NCBI GenBank assembly: GCA_963992225.1
Contig: CAXDTK010000002.1
Span: 20,136-84,135, forward strand
Source of the DNA: Pelomonas sp963992225
GTDB lineage: Bacteria > Pseudomonadota > Gammaproteobacteria > Burkholderiales > Burkholderiaceae_C
DNA length: 64,000 bases
Direction of reading: 5' to 3'
Shown here: positions 35,927 through 43,799 of the stretch, one piece after another
Numbering within the stretch: the first letter of the stretch is position 1
Layout: each line of letters opens with the position of its first letter
The notes under the pieces: generated by a model
The model's database searches: none
What the model was told of the DNA's origin: nothing
What the model saw: the letters and a program-made list of their open reading frames with translations, nothing else
Made by a program: the position numbers and the translations under genes

Positions 35927-38382
35927 GTGATGCTCCCTGACACGGCCACGGGCTGTGATGGCTCCAGCCGCGGCGCAACTGGCGCATCAGCGGCCCCCTG
36001 CCAGCGACGCAGCGTCAGCGCATTGGCCACGACGCTCACGCTGCTGAAGGCCATCGCTGCGCCCGCGATGACGGGGTTCAGCATGCCCAGCGCGGCCAAC
36101 GGGATGCCCAGCACGTTGTAGCCGAACGCCCAAAACAGGCCCTGCTTGATCTTCGAATAGGTCCGGCGCGAGATGTCCAGCGAGTCCGCCACGAGCCGCG
36201 GGTCGCCGCGCATGAGCGTGATGCCGGCCGTCTCGGTCGCCACGTCGGCGCCGCCCGCCATCGCGTACGACACGGACGCCGCGGCGAGTGCGGGGCCGTC
36301 GTTCAGGCCATCACCAACGAACGCGACCACGGCGCCGGCGTCGCGCAGTTCCTTCACGACGGCCGCCTTGTCGCCCGGCAAGACTTCGGCACGCACCTCG
36401 TCGATGCCGAGTGCCTTCGCGACGGCCTCGGCCGCGCCGCGGTTGTCCCCGGTCAGCATGACCGTCCTGATGCCCAGCTGATGGAGCCGCTCCACCGCTG
36501 CGGCGGCGCTTTGCTTGATGGTGTCACCGAACGCCAGCAGGCCCAGCAGGCGCCACTGGTCGCCTTCCGATCCGACCAGCCAGGACACGGTCTTCCCCTG
36601 CCCTTCGAGCCGCCGCGCCTCGCCCAGCAGATGGCCTTCGTCCAGCTGGAGCTCGCGCAGCATCCGCGTGCTGCCCAGCGCCAGTTTCCGGCCTTTGACC
36701 GTGCCTTCGACACCACGACCCGGAAGCGCCTTCGCATCGTGGGCTTCGGGAACCGGCAGCCGTTCTTCGCGCACCTTGTCCATCACCGCCACCGCGAGCG
36801 GATGGCTGCTCGACTTCTGGAGCGCGGCCGCGAGGCGCAGCACCTCATCACGACTGGTTCCTTCGGCCGCCGCCACCGCCGCGAGCGAAGGCTTGCCCTC
36901 GGTCAGCGTACCGGTCTTGTCGAAGGCAACCACCGTCACCGCATGCGCGACCTCCAGCGCTTCGGCGTCCTTGATGAGGATGCCGTGTCGCGCGGCGACC
37001 CCGGTACCGGCCATGATGGCTGTCGGCGTCGCGAGGCCCAGCGCACAGGGGCAGGCGATGACCAGCACGGCCACCGCGTTGATCAGTGCGTGTTCCCAGT
37101 CCCCCGTGAAGGCCCCCCAACCGAGGAAGGTCGCCAGCGCGATGACCAGGACGACCGGTACGAACACCGCGCTCACGCGATCGACGATGCGCTGGATCGG
37201 CGCCTTGGCCGCCTGCGCCGACTCGACCATGCGGATGATGCGGGCCAGCGTCGTCTCCGCACCGATGGCGGCCGTGCGAACGGTCAGCGCGCCTTCCGCG
37301 TTGATGGCGCCCCCGGTGACCTTGTCTCCGGGGCCCTTGGGCACCGGCAGGCTCTCGCCGGTGATCAGCGACTCGTCGATGTGGCTGCGACCCTCGACGA
37401 TCTCGCCGTCCACCGCGACGCGGTCACCCGGCCGGATCACGACGATGTCGCCGACGATGACCTGTTCCACCGGAATGTCGACTTCCGCTCCATTCCGGCG
37501 CACCCGCGCGGTGGTCGGCCGCAACGCGTTCAGTGCGCGGATGGCGTCGGCGGTTTGCCGCTTGGCCCGGTGCTCCAGCCACTTGCCCAGCAGGACCAGC
37601 GTGATGACGGCCGCCGACGCCTCGAAGTAGAGGTGCGGCATGCCGTGCCCGGCGTGCTTGAACATGAGATACACGGACAGCCCGTAGGCCGCGGAGGTGC
37701 CCAGCGCCACCAGCAGGTCCATGTTGCCGGTCTTGGCGAGCACGGCCTTCCAGCCAGCCCGGTAGAAGCGCCAGCCCAGCCAGAACTGGACCGGCGTCGC
37801 CAGCGCCAGCTGTGCCCAGCCGCCCAGCATCCAGTCGATGCCGAAGAGCGACAGCAGCATCGGCGCGATCAGCGGCAGGGTCAGTGCTGCGCTTGCCGCC
37901 ACGGGCCACCAGACCGGCAGTCGAGTGGCCGCCTCGGGCTTCTCCTCCTGGAGGTCCTTCGCCGCGTAGCCGGCCTTCTCGATGGCGGACTTCAGGACCG
38001 ATACCGGCACCGTGGACAGTGCCTGGATGGTCGCCTTCTCGGTCGCCAGATTGACGGTGGCGCTGGAGACACCTGGAACCTTGCGGAGCGCCTTCTCCAC
38101 GCGCGAGACGCAGGAGGCGCACGTCATGCCTTCGACCAGGAGCGCCGTCTCGGTGGTCGCGACGTCGTAGCCGGCCTTGCGGACGGCCGCCGCCAGGGCG
38201 TCTGCCGTCACGGAAGCCTCGGCGTTGACGGATGCCTGCTCCGTCGCCAGGTTGACGCTCGCCTCCTTGACGCCGGGAACCGCCTTGAGCGTCTTTTCGA
38301 CGCGCGTGACGCACGAGGCGCAGGTCATCCCGGTGACCTGGAGCTTGATGCCGTGCGGGTTGGCGAGTGTGGAGGTGTTCAT
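35923..38382 (-). CDS. copA: Copper-exporting P1B-type ATPase CopA
   Basis: An 819-residue Cu(I)-exporting ATPase. Two N-terminal HMA domains, each GMTCASC (18-24 and about 84-90), precede eight membrane helices. Core motifs are IACPCALGLATP, the phosphorylation site DKTGTLTEGKP, the HP motif SSSHPLAVAV and GDGLNDGPALAAA, where most relatives have GDGIND. Start ATG 38382 lies below a MerR-type promoter (38415-38445). Its stop overlaps cueR, giving a copA-cueR operon. It extrudes cytoplasmic Cu(I) or Ag(I) to the periplasm. Confidence 0.96.
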   Translation of the reverse strand: MNTSTLANPHGIKLQVTGMTCASCVTRVEKTLKAVPGVKEASVNLATEQASVNAEASVTADALAAAVRKAGYDVATTETALLVEGMTCASCVSRVEKALRKVPGVSSATVNLATEKATIQALSTVPVSVLKSAIEKAGYAAKDLQEEKPEAATRLPVWWPVAASAALTLPLIAPMLLSLFGIDWMLGGWAQLALATPVQFWLGWRFYRAGWKAVLAKTGNMDLLVALGTSAAYGLSVYLMFKHAGHGMPHLYFEASAAVITLVLLGKWLEHRAKRQTADAIRALNALRPTTARVRRNGAEVDIPVEQVIVGDIVVIRPGDRVAVDGEIVEGRSHIDESLITGESLPVPKGPGDKVTGGAINAEGALTVRTAAIGAETTLARIIRMVESAQAAKAPIQRIVDRVSAVFVPVVLVIALATFLGWGAFTGDWEHALINAVAVLVIACPCALGLATPTAIMAGTGVAARHGILIKDAEALEVAHAVTVVAFDKTGTLTEGKPSLAAVAAAEGTSRDEVLRLAAALQKSSSHPLAVAVMDKVREERLPVPEAHDAKALPGRGVEGTVKGRKLALGSTRMLRELQLDEGHLLGEARRLEGQGKTVSWLVGSEGDQWRLLGLLAFGDTIKQSAAAAVERLHQLGIRTVMLTGDNRGAAEAVAKALGIDEVRAEVLPGDKAAVVKELRDAGAVVAFVGDGLNDGPALAAASVSYAMAGGADVATETAGITLMRGDPRLVADSLDISRRTYSKIKQGLFWAFGYNVLGIPLAALGMLNPVIAGAAMAFSSVSVVANALTLRRWQGAADAPVAPRLEPSQPVAVSGSIT

Positions 38383-38414
38383 GGGTGCCTCGGTGTGGAG
38401 CTCAGTGTGTTCGC

Positions 38415-38445
38415 ATCCTCATGGTTCTAACGATGGCAAGGTCAA
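38415..38445 (-). promoter_or_regulatory. CueR-type promoter of copA (19-bp spacer)
   Basis: On minus, TTGACC (38445-38440) and GAGGAT (38420-38415) are separated by 19 bases, the long spacing typical of MerR-family activated promoters. The spacer begins TTGCCATC, and the -35 overlaps ACCTTGCC, the CueR left half-site form. The right half is weak. It lies 33 bases before the copA ATG. Confidence 0.6.
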
Positions 38446-38496
38446 GACTCCTGTTGGCGATTGCCTACAGGCCTCAGGGTCTCTTCAGCCGATCGG

Positions 38497-38527
38497 TTGA
38501 CATTCCAACGGTGGCAAGGTCGAGAGT
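38497..38527 (+). promoter_or_regulatory. CueR-type promoter of copZ (19-bp spacer)
   Basis: On plus, TTGACA (38497-38502) and GAGAGT (38522-38527) are 19 bases apart. The spacer holds the dyad ACATTCCAACGGTGGCAAGG, whose right half GGCAAGGT matches the CueR consensus. It lies 35 bases before the copZ ATG and mirrors the copA promoter, so one regulator could fire both directions. Confidence 0.6.
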
Positions 38528-38561
38528 ATGGGTGTCGGCAACAGCCTCACTGGAGAAAGCG

Positions 38562-38819
38562 ATGATCACCTTCGAAGTCAACGACATGACCTGCGGCCAC
38601 TGTGTCAGCACCATCACCAAGGCGCTGAAGGCCACGGACAAGGACGCCAGGGTCGCGATCGACCTGGCCTCGCACCGTGTGCAGGTGGAGCCGACCTCGG
38701 CCGACGCCGAGGAACTGGCCGAGGCCATCAAGGACGCGGGTTACACGCCGGTGCCCGTGCAGGCCGGACCGACCGCTCCCGACAAGCTGGCGGGCTCATG
38801 CTGCGGGAACTGCCACTGA
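38562..38819 (+). CDS. copZ: CopZ-like copper chaperone
   Basis: An 85-residue HMA protein: MITFEVNDMTCGHCVSTITKAL with the CxxC copper site (11-14) and GYTPVPVQ at the end of the fold. A short tail ends GSCCGNCH, an added Cys-rich site like that of the other CopZ at 19330. ATG 38562 follows GGAGAAAGCG. It is transcribed divergently from copA across paired MerR-type promoters, as in classical copper chaperone-ATPase pairs, and should deliver Cu(I) to CopA. Confidence 0.9.
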   Translation: MITFEVNDMTCGHCVSTITKALKATDKDARVAIDLASHRVQVEPTSADAEELAEAIKDAGYTPVPVQAGPTAPDKLAGSCCGNCH

Positions 38820-39009
38820 GGCCTTTGCGAGCGGCTTCGATCGGAGGGCCGTCGATGTCAGCCAGATCGCGCCGGCAGGCCTTGCCGGCAAGGCCTCGTG
38901 CTGCATCTCGGCCGCAACCCGTCGAGTCAGACCAGTTCCTGAACGAGACTCGCGATGGTGGGCCTAGCTAGCACGCGGAAACTGCTCGCGCACCGCGGTT
39001 CTCTCGCTG

Positions 39010-39447
39010 ATGCCGAGCACGAGTCCGACCTGCTCCTCGTCGGCGGTGCGCTTCGGCTCGGTCATCCGCGACGGCCAGGAATCCGCGCTCGGCATCGCGC
39101 CGGCGCGCATCAACGAGAACGCCGCGACGGTGGTCACGGCGGTCAAGGACAAGTTGGCCATCGCGCCTGAACACCGTCCCCAGCGCGGCGATCATCGTCA
39201 GTTCGACGTCGCATTCAGCACTCACATGCAGCCGCTTGACGAGGACCTGACGCAGTCGGCATTCTTGGTCGATGCTTCAGGTCAACGCCGTGGGCCGCTG
39301 GCGTGGCGCGGCGATGGCCCGGGAGGTCATCATCGCAAGGGCGTGCTCGTGTTTGCGCCGGTGGAGCCTCAACCTGCGACGGTCGAACTCCAGATCCAGC
39401 GCAGTGGCGAGAGCGTTCCGCGCAGCTTCAAGTGGCGTCTCGAATGA
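39010..39447 (+). pseudogene. Degenerate remnant of a copper-island exported protein
   Basis: The stretch 38820-39860 has no intact gene. The best signal is the C-terminal half of this frame (from about 39196): FDVAFSTHMQPLDEDLTQSAF, then PLAWRGDGPGGHHRKGVLVF and a terminal FKWRLE. The W-x-G-x-GGHHRxG-L-F pattern is one I know from the ends of periplasmic proteins in copper clusters. No signal peptide or fold start precedes it in frame, so it looks truncated. The part 39010-39190 contains INENAATVVTAVKDKLA, faintly like RND-pump sequence, but this is weak. Bases 39448-39860 show nothing recognisable. Confidence 0.4.
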
Positions 39448-39860
39448 GCATCGGGATGCGTGATCGCGCTGAAGTGATGGGTTCCGTGAACTGCGGCGGG
39501 CGCCTGATTGGCTCAGGCGGCATGTTCTGTGTCGTGAACTTTGCGTGGTGGATTGTCAGGACCCGCTTGGCAAGCAACGTCAGGCGCCCGAATCGGAGCC
39601 GTGGTGGAGGGTTTGCCCGCGGCCATGGCCTGCAGCAGGCGAGGCAGCATGGCATGCAAGCGCAAGCGTCGGTTGAAGCGGAACTGCAGGTCGGCCACAG
39701 CTAGATCGGGTTTGATTCGCGTCGACGGCATGCGATCCGTCCATCCCAGGCTGCCTGGCGGCTGGAGCGACGCGCTGGCACTGTTGCAGTAGCATGGCCA
39801 ACGAAGAGATGCGTGCCGTCGCTGCCTCCGCAGTTCGCCTGCGCTGAAGAGGGTCCCTCC

Positions 39861-40391
39861 ATGAAGATCTCGATCATCCCCGCCTTGGCTGTCGGAGTGC
39901 TCGTGCTTGCTCTGCCCCCAACTGCGCTAGCCCAGTCGGCGTCCAACAGCGCCCCTCCCACATCGGCGGTGCCGGATCTGAAGTCCTTCGATGCCCGACT
40001 GGCAGAGGCACAGACGCAGTTGCAACGCATGCAGGAGCAGATGGATCGACTGCGCAAGATCACGGATCCGGGTGAACGCCAGGCGCTGCTCAATCAGCAT
40101 TGGGTGGCCATGCAGAACGCGATGAACGCCATGCATGGGATGTGGGGTCCGGGCATGATGGGCTGTTGCAGCGCTGGGGGCGGCCCGATGCATGGGTCAG
40201 GCATGGTGCGCAGCAGCGGGCCGATGGGCTGGAGCGCGATGCGCGACCACTACTCGCGGTTGACCCCTGATCAGCTGAAGCAGCGCCAGTACATGATGGA
40301 CCAATACATGGGCATGCAGCAGATGATGATGGATCATCTGATGATGCGTCAGGAGTGGATGGCCCCCGCACCGCCGCCGGCCGTCAGGTAA
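39861..40391 (+). CDS. Met- and His-rich exported protein
   Basis: A 176-residue protein with a signal peptide (MKISIIPALAVGVLVLALPPTALAQ) and a coiled-coil-like segment (SFDARLAEAQTQLQRMQEQMDRLRK). The second half is extremely Met-rich (HGMWGPGMMGCCSAGGG, QYMMDQYMGMQQMMMD), a composition found in periplasmic Cu(I)-binding proteins. The residues RLTPDQLKQRQYMM repeat the helix theme. ATG 39861 has GAGGG upstream. I infer a copper buffer; the family is not one I can name. Confidence 0.75.
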   Translation: MKISIIPALAVGVLVLALPPTALAQSASNSAPPTSAVPDLKSFDARLAEAQTQLQRMQEQMDRLRKITDPGERQALLNQHWVAMQNAMNAMHGMWGPGMMGCCSAGGGPMHGSGMVRSSGPMGWSAMRDHYSRLTPDQLKQRQYMMDQYMGMQQMMMDHLMMRQEWMAPAPPPAVR

Positions 40392-40439
40392 CCGGTCCCG
40401 CTGGATCGGCACAATTGCAGGAACGGCCTGGGACGTCGT

Positions 40440-40685
40440 ATGACAAGGCAACACACCGCGCCACATCGAGGTGCCACATCGGTGGCCCGCGCCGCTCGGC
40501 CCACTTCCCCGGTCAGCGGAGATTCGAGCATTGCGGCCGACGCTGCCGCGGTTGAGGCTGAACTTGACGACGCCCTCGCAGCGACCTTCCCGGCCAGCGA
40601 TCCTGTCGCAATCGACCCACCTCCAGCGCCGGGCGCACGAACCGGAGTCAGGGTTGCGGCACGGAAGCAAGGCAAGGGTCGATAG
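40440..40685 (+). CDS. Small protein with PASDPVA motif
   Basis: An 81-residue, mostly disordered protein whose core AELDDALAATFPASDPVAI matches a small family I know from proteobacteria with the LDDAL...FPASDP signature, often near stress or metal genes. The N-terminus is basic and low-complexity. It starts at ATG 40440 and ends 40 bases before the ferredoxin. Function unknown; the motif is the only evidence. Confidence 0.65.
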   Translation: MTRQHTAPHRGATSVARAARPTSPVSGDSSIAADAAAVEAELDDALAATFPASDPVAIDPPPAPGARTGVRVAARKQGKGR

Positions 40686-40725
40686 GCGACGGGGCAGCAC
40701 TGGCACGCCGCAGCCGTCGCCGAGC

Positions 40726-41049
40726 ATGACTCACGTCGTCACTGAGACTTGCATCAACTGCAAGTACACGGCCTGCGTCGGCGTGTGTCCGGTGGATGCC
40801 TTTCGAGAGGGCGCAAATTTTCTGGCGATCGACCCGGACGATTGCATCGACTGCGCCTTGTGCGTCCCGGAGTGCCCGGTGGAGGCAATCTGCTCCGAAC
40901 CGGACCTGCCGACAGACCAACTCGAGTTCTTGAGCATCAATGCGGAAGTGGCGGCTGCGTGGCCGGTCATCACGCGAGAGAAGCTCGAGTTGCCCCAGGC
41001 CGCCTACTGGGCAACCGTGAAGCACAAACGTCACCTGCTGCAACGATGA
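40726..41049 (+). CDS. fdxA: 7Fe ferredoxin FdxA-like
   Basis: A 107-residue ferredoxin. Cys pattern: the first cluster in ETCINCKYTACVGVCPVDA and the second in DDCIDCALCVPECPVEAI, the FdxA arrangement that binds a [3Fe-4S] and a [4Fe-4S] cluster. The tail EFLSINAEVAAAWPVITREK is typical of FdxA. ATG 40726 follows a weak site. It supplies low-potential electrons; here it lies at the end of a small plus-strand run and may serve redox repair during metal stress. Confidence 0.95.
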   Translation: MTHVVTETCINCKYTACVGVCPVDAFREGANFLAIDPDDCIDCALCVPECPVEAICSEPDLPTDQLEFLSINAEVAAAWPVITREKLELPQAAYWATVKHKRHLLQR

Positions 41050-41064
41050 CAGTCCGAGGGGCCT

Positions 41065-41382
41065 CTACCGCATCGGCGGGTCGTCACCGGCTTGATCCGG
41101 CATCTCGTGCCTGCGTCGCCCTGCGACACGGAACACGCCCTCGCTCGCGGGCAACACTAGCGTGATCGCCGCGCTCACGACGTCGATCAGGTACAGGCCT
41201 GTCCCTATGGCGACCCCGACAGCGCCCACGGCCCAGATGCCGGCCGCGGTGGTCAGCCCATGGACCTGCCCCTGCGTGTTCTTCAGGATCATGCCGGCGC
41301 CCAGGAATCCCAACACCGCGGCCAGCAGCTACCGCCCGACCGGCTCGGCGTCAACCAGATTCATGCCGATAGTGTCCGCCAT
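41065..41382 (-). pseudogene. MgtC/SapB gene remnant with nonsense codon
   Basis: From ATG 41382 (GGAGGAG 9 bases upstream) the frame reads MADTIGMNLVDAEPVGR, then a TAG at 41329-41331, then continues in the same frame LLAAVLGFLGAGMILK and GLTTAAGIWAVGAVGVAIGTG, the MgtC GFLGAG and GLTTAA motifs, to a stop at 41065. TAG could be a CAG change. The N-terminal half of MgtC (GLERE/RTH) is missing. Both defects mark it as non-functional, unless translation begins at GTG 41316. Confidence 0.7.
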
Positions 41383-41478
41383 GGCCGAAGCTCCTCCAGA
41401 TCGACCACTCCCGGCTCAGGAGGGCTGCCGCCACCGCGATGGGGCAGAAGCCATCGGCGACTTCGTCAACGACGTCCA

Positions 41479-42648
41479 TCAGCCGAACTGCCGCCGGAAA
41501 CGACGCACCCCCAGGGCGAAGATCAACACGCCGAGAATGCCGATCGCGAGCATCGAATCCCACAGCAGTTCCAGACCGGCCCCTTTTAGGAAGATGCCGA
41601 AGCTGACGTCGATGTAGTGACGCATCGGCGAAGCCAGCGTCACCCAACGCATCCACGTCGGCATCGCCTCCGGCGGTGTCCACAGGCCGGAGAGCAGAAG
41701 GATCGGGCCCATGACGAGCAGGCTGAGCAGGCCGACCTGCGCAAGGTTGCGCGCCACCGTGGCGATGAAGAGCCCGATGCCTGCGTTCGTGAAGATGTAG
41801 AGCGTCGTGACGACGTAGAACAGCCCGAGGCTGCCTCGCACAGGCACTGCGAACAACGGGCCGAGCACCGCGAACAGGCTCAGGCTGACGCCCACCAGGA
41901 TCACGACAGACATCGCGAGCACCTTCGGGAACACGATCTGGAACGGCGTCAGCGGCGACACCAGCAGCTGTTCCACCGTACCGCGTTCCTTCTCCTTGAC
42001 CATGGCCGCTGCCGGCAACAGGATTGAAAACAGCGTGATGCCCTCCAACAGCTCCGACAAGGGCATGAACCAGGTGTCCGTCAGGTTCGGGTTGAACCAC
42101 ATGCGCTGGTCGTTGACCACCGAGGGGAGTTCGTTCAGGTCCGCGATCGACAGCCCCTCGCGCTGCAGCACGGTCGCCAGGCTGTACTCGCCAACGATCT
42201 GCGCCGCATAGCTGGTCGCCAGGTAGGCCGGCATGGGGTGGGTGGCATCCACCTGCAACTGCACGGTGGCCGCTTCACCGCGCTGTATCGCTTCGCCAAA
42301 GCCCGGGGCGATGTCCAGCGCCAGCATGACCTGACCGCGGTCCAGCAGGCCGATGGCATCGCGCGCACTGCCGAGTTCTCCTTCGAGTCGGAAGTACGGG
42401 GGACGGAAACGGTAGATCAGATCCCGCGAGGCCGCGCTGTGGTCGGCGTCCAGCACCACCATCGGCGCGCGGCTCAGCTGCAGACTGACGCTGCTGCCCT
42501 GCAGGTAGATGTTCGCGGTGAAGACGAAGGCCATGAAGCTCAGCAGGATGGGGTCGCGCAGCAACTGCCGGACCTCCTTCAGGGTCATGACCCCCAAACG
42601 GCGCCACCAGACAGCGAGCGTGCGCCTCGGCAGTTGGGCGGCATTCAT
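41479..42648 (-). CDS. ABC-2 type transporter permease (second)
   Basis: A 389-residue permease of the ABC-2/YhhJ class, with an N-terminal helix, a large periplasmic domain and five C-terminal helices. Features: GVMTLKEVRQLLRDPILL, APMVVLDADHSAASRDLI, the KEKERGTVEQLLVSPLTPFQI loop, and LLSGLWTPPEAMPTWM. It starts at ATG 42648, overlapping the first permease stop (ATGA). It is the last gene of the exporter operon (membrane fusion protein, ATPase, two permeases), which likely exports a hydrophobic toxicant. Confidence 0.9.
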   Translation of the reverse strand: MNAAQLPRRTLAVWWRRLGVMTLKEVRQLLRDPILLSFMAFVFTANIYLQGSSVSLQLSRAPMVVLDADHSAASRDLIYRFRPPYFRLEGELGSARDAIGLLDRGQVMLALDIAPGFGEAIQRGEAATVQLQVDATHPMPAYLATSYAAQIVGEYSLATVLQREGLSIADLNELPSVVNDQRMWFNPNLTDTWFMPLSELLEGITLFSILLPAAAMVKEKERGTVEQLLVSPLTPFQIVFPKVLAMSVVILVGVSLSLFAVLGPLFAVPVRGSLGLFYVVTTLYIFTNAGIGLFIATVARNLAQVGLLSLLVMGPILLLSGLWTPPEAMPTWMRWVTLASPMRHYIDVSFGIFLKGAGLELLWDSMLAIGILGVLIFALGVRRFRRQFG

Positions 42649-43799
42649 GCGCGAGGCCGCTTGCGGAACAGCAGGAAGCCGGCGCAGAACAGCGCTGCCG
42701 TGTAGGCTGCCAGGGCGAGGAGATCCGGCCACAGCACTTCGATCCCGACGCCTTTGAGGAAGCTGCCGACCACGATATTCGTGTAGTACATCGCCGGCAG
42801 CAGCCTGGCCTCCAGCCCTCCCTCCGCGCCGAGCGAATCCACGGGCATCAAGAAGCCCGAGTAGTCGAGCGCCGGGATCATCGTCGCGACCACCGTGACC
42901 ACGATCGCGGCCAGCTGGGTACGCACCAGCAGCGACACCAGCAGTCCGATGCCCGTCGTGCACATCACGAACAGGACCGAGGCGAGAAAGAAGAACCAGG
43001 CATTGCCCTTGAACGGCGCCCCGTAGTGCTGCGTGGCGATCAACCACAGGACCACGACGTTGACGACCGCGATCCCCACGTAGGGCGCAAGTTTGCCGAG
43101 GAGGAATTCGCCCCGGCTCACGGTGGATGCGTAGATGTTGTAGATCGACCCGGTCTCCCGTTCGCGCACGACGCCCACGGCCGTCAACAGTGGTGGCACG
43201 AAGATCATCACCAGCATGATCAGCTTCGGTGCCAGTGACCAGATACTCTTGGCGCTCTGGTTGTACAGGTAGCGCACTTCCAGGCTCACCGCCTGGGTGC
43301 GCGACCGCGCGTCGTCCAGGGTCAGACCGCGCGTCTGCGACAAATGCCGGGCGAGCAACTCGGCGCTGAAGTGGGCGTTGATCGCGGCCACATAGCCCTT
43401 GGTGGTCTGCGCGCGAGACGGGATCGTGCCGTCGACGAGTGTCTGCACGTGGGCCGCGCGTGCTGATCGCAGGGCCTTCTGAAAGCCCGGCGGGATGACG
43501 ATGGCGGCGCGGACCTTGTTGTCCTTGAGCAATGGGGCCAGCTCTCGCTCGCTGGCCGCATAGCCTTTGAAGGCGAAGTACCGCGATCCGATGAAGCCAT
43601 AAGCGTACTCGCGGCTCAGCGCCGACTGATCCTGGTCGACAACGACGAACGGTACCCGCTCCACGTCCAGCGACAGCCCGTACCCGAAGATCAACATCAA
43701 CGCAGGCGACACCAGGAAGGCCAGCGTGAAGAACAGCCGGTCGCGCAGCACCTCGCGCCACTCCTTGTGAGCCACCGCCAGGATGCGTCGGAGGTTCAC
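42645..43799 (-). CDS. ABC-2 type transporter permease (first)
   Basis: A 384-residue ABC-2 permease: NLRRILAVAHKEWREVLRDRL, the periplasmic part beginning PFVVVDQDQSALSREYA, the RERETGSIYNIYASTV loop and LDYSGFLMPVDSLGAEG. Start is GTG 43799 (GTGA overlap with the ATPase); there is no nearby ATG. It resembles the other permease at low level, so the pair probably forms a heterodimer with the double-NBD ATPase. Confidence 0.9.
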   Translation of the reverse strand: MNLRRILAVAHKEWREVLRDRLFFTLAFLVSPALMLIFGYGLSLDVERVPFVVVDQDQSALSREYAYGFIGSRYFAFKGYAASERELAPLLKDNKVRAAIVIPPGFQKALRSARAAHVQTLVDGTIPSRAQTTKGYVAAINAHFSAELLARHLSQTRGLTLDDARSRTQAVSLEVRYLYNQSAKSIWSLAPKLIMLVMIFVPPLLTAVGVVRERETGSIYNIYASTVSRGEFLLGKLAPYVGIAVVNVVVLWLIATQHYGAPFKGNAWFFFLASVLFVMCTTGIGLLVSLLVRTQLAAIVVTVVATMIPALDYSGFLMPVDSLGAEGGLEARLLPAMYYTNIVVGSFLKGVGIEVLWPDLLALAAYTAALFCAGFLLFRKRPRA

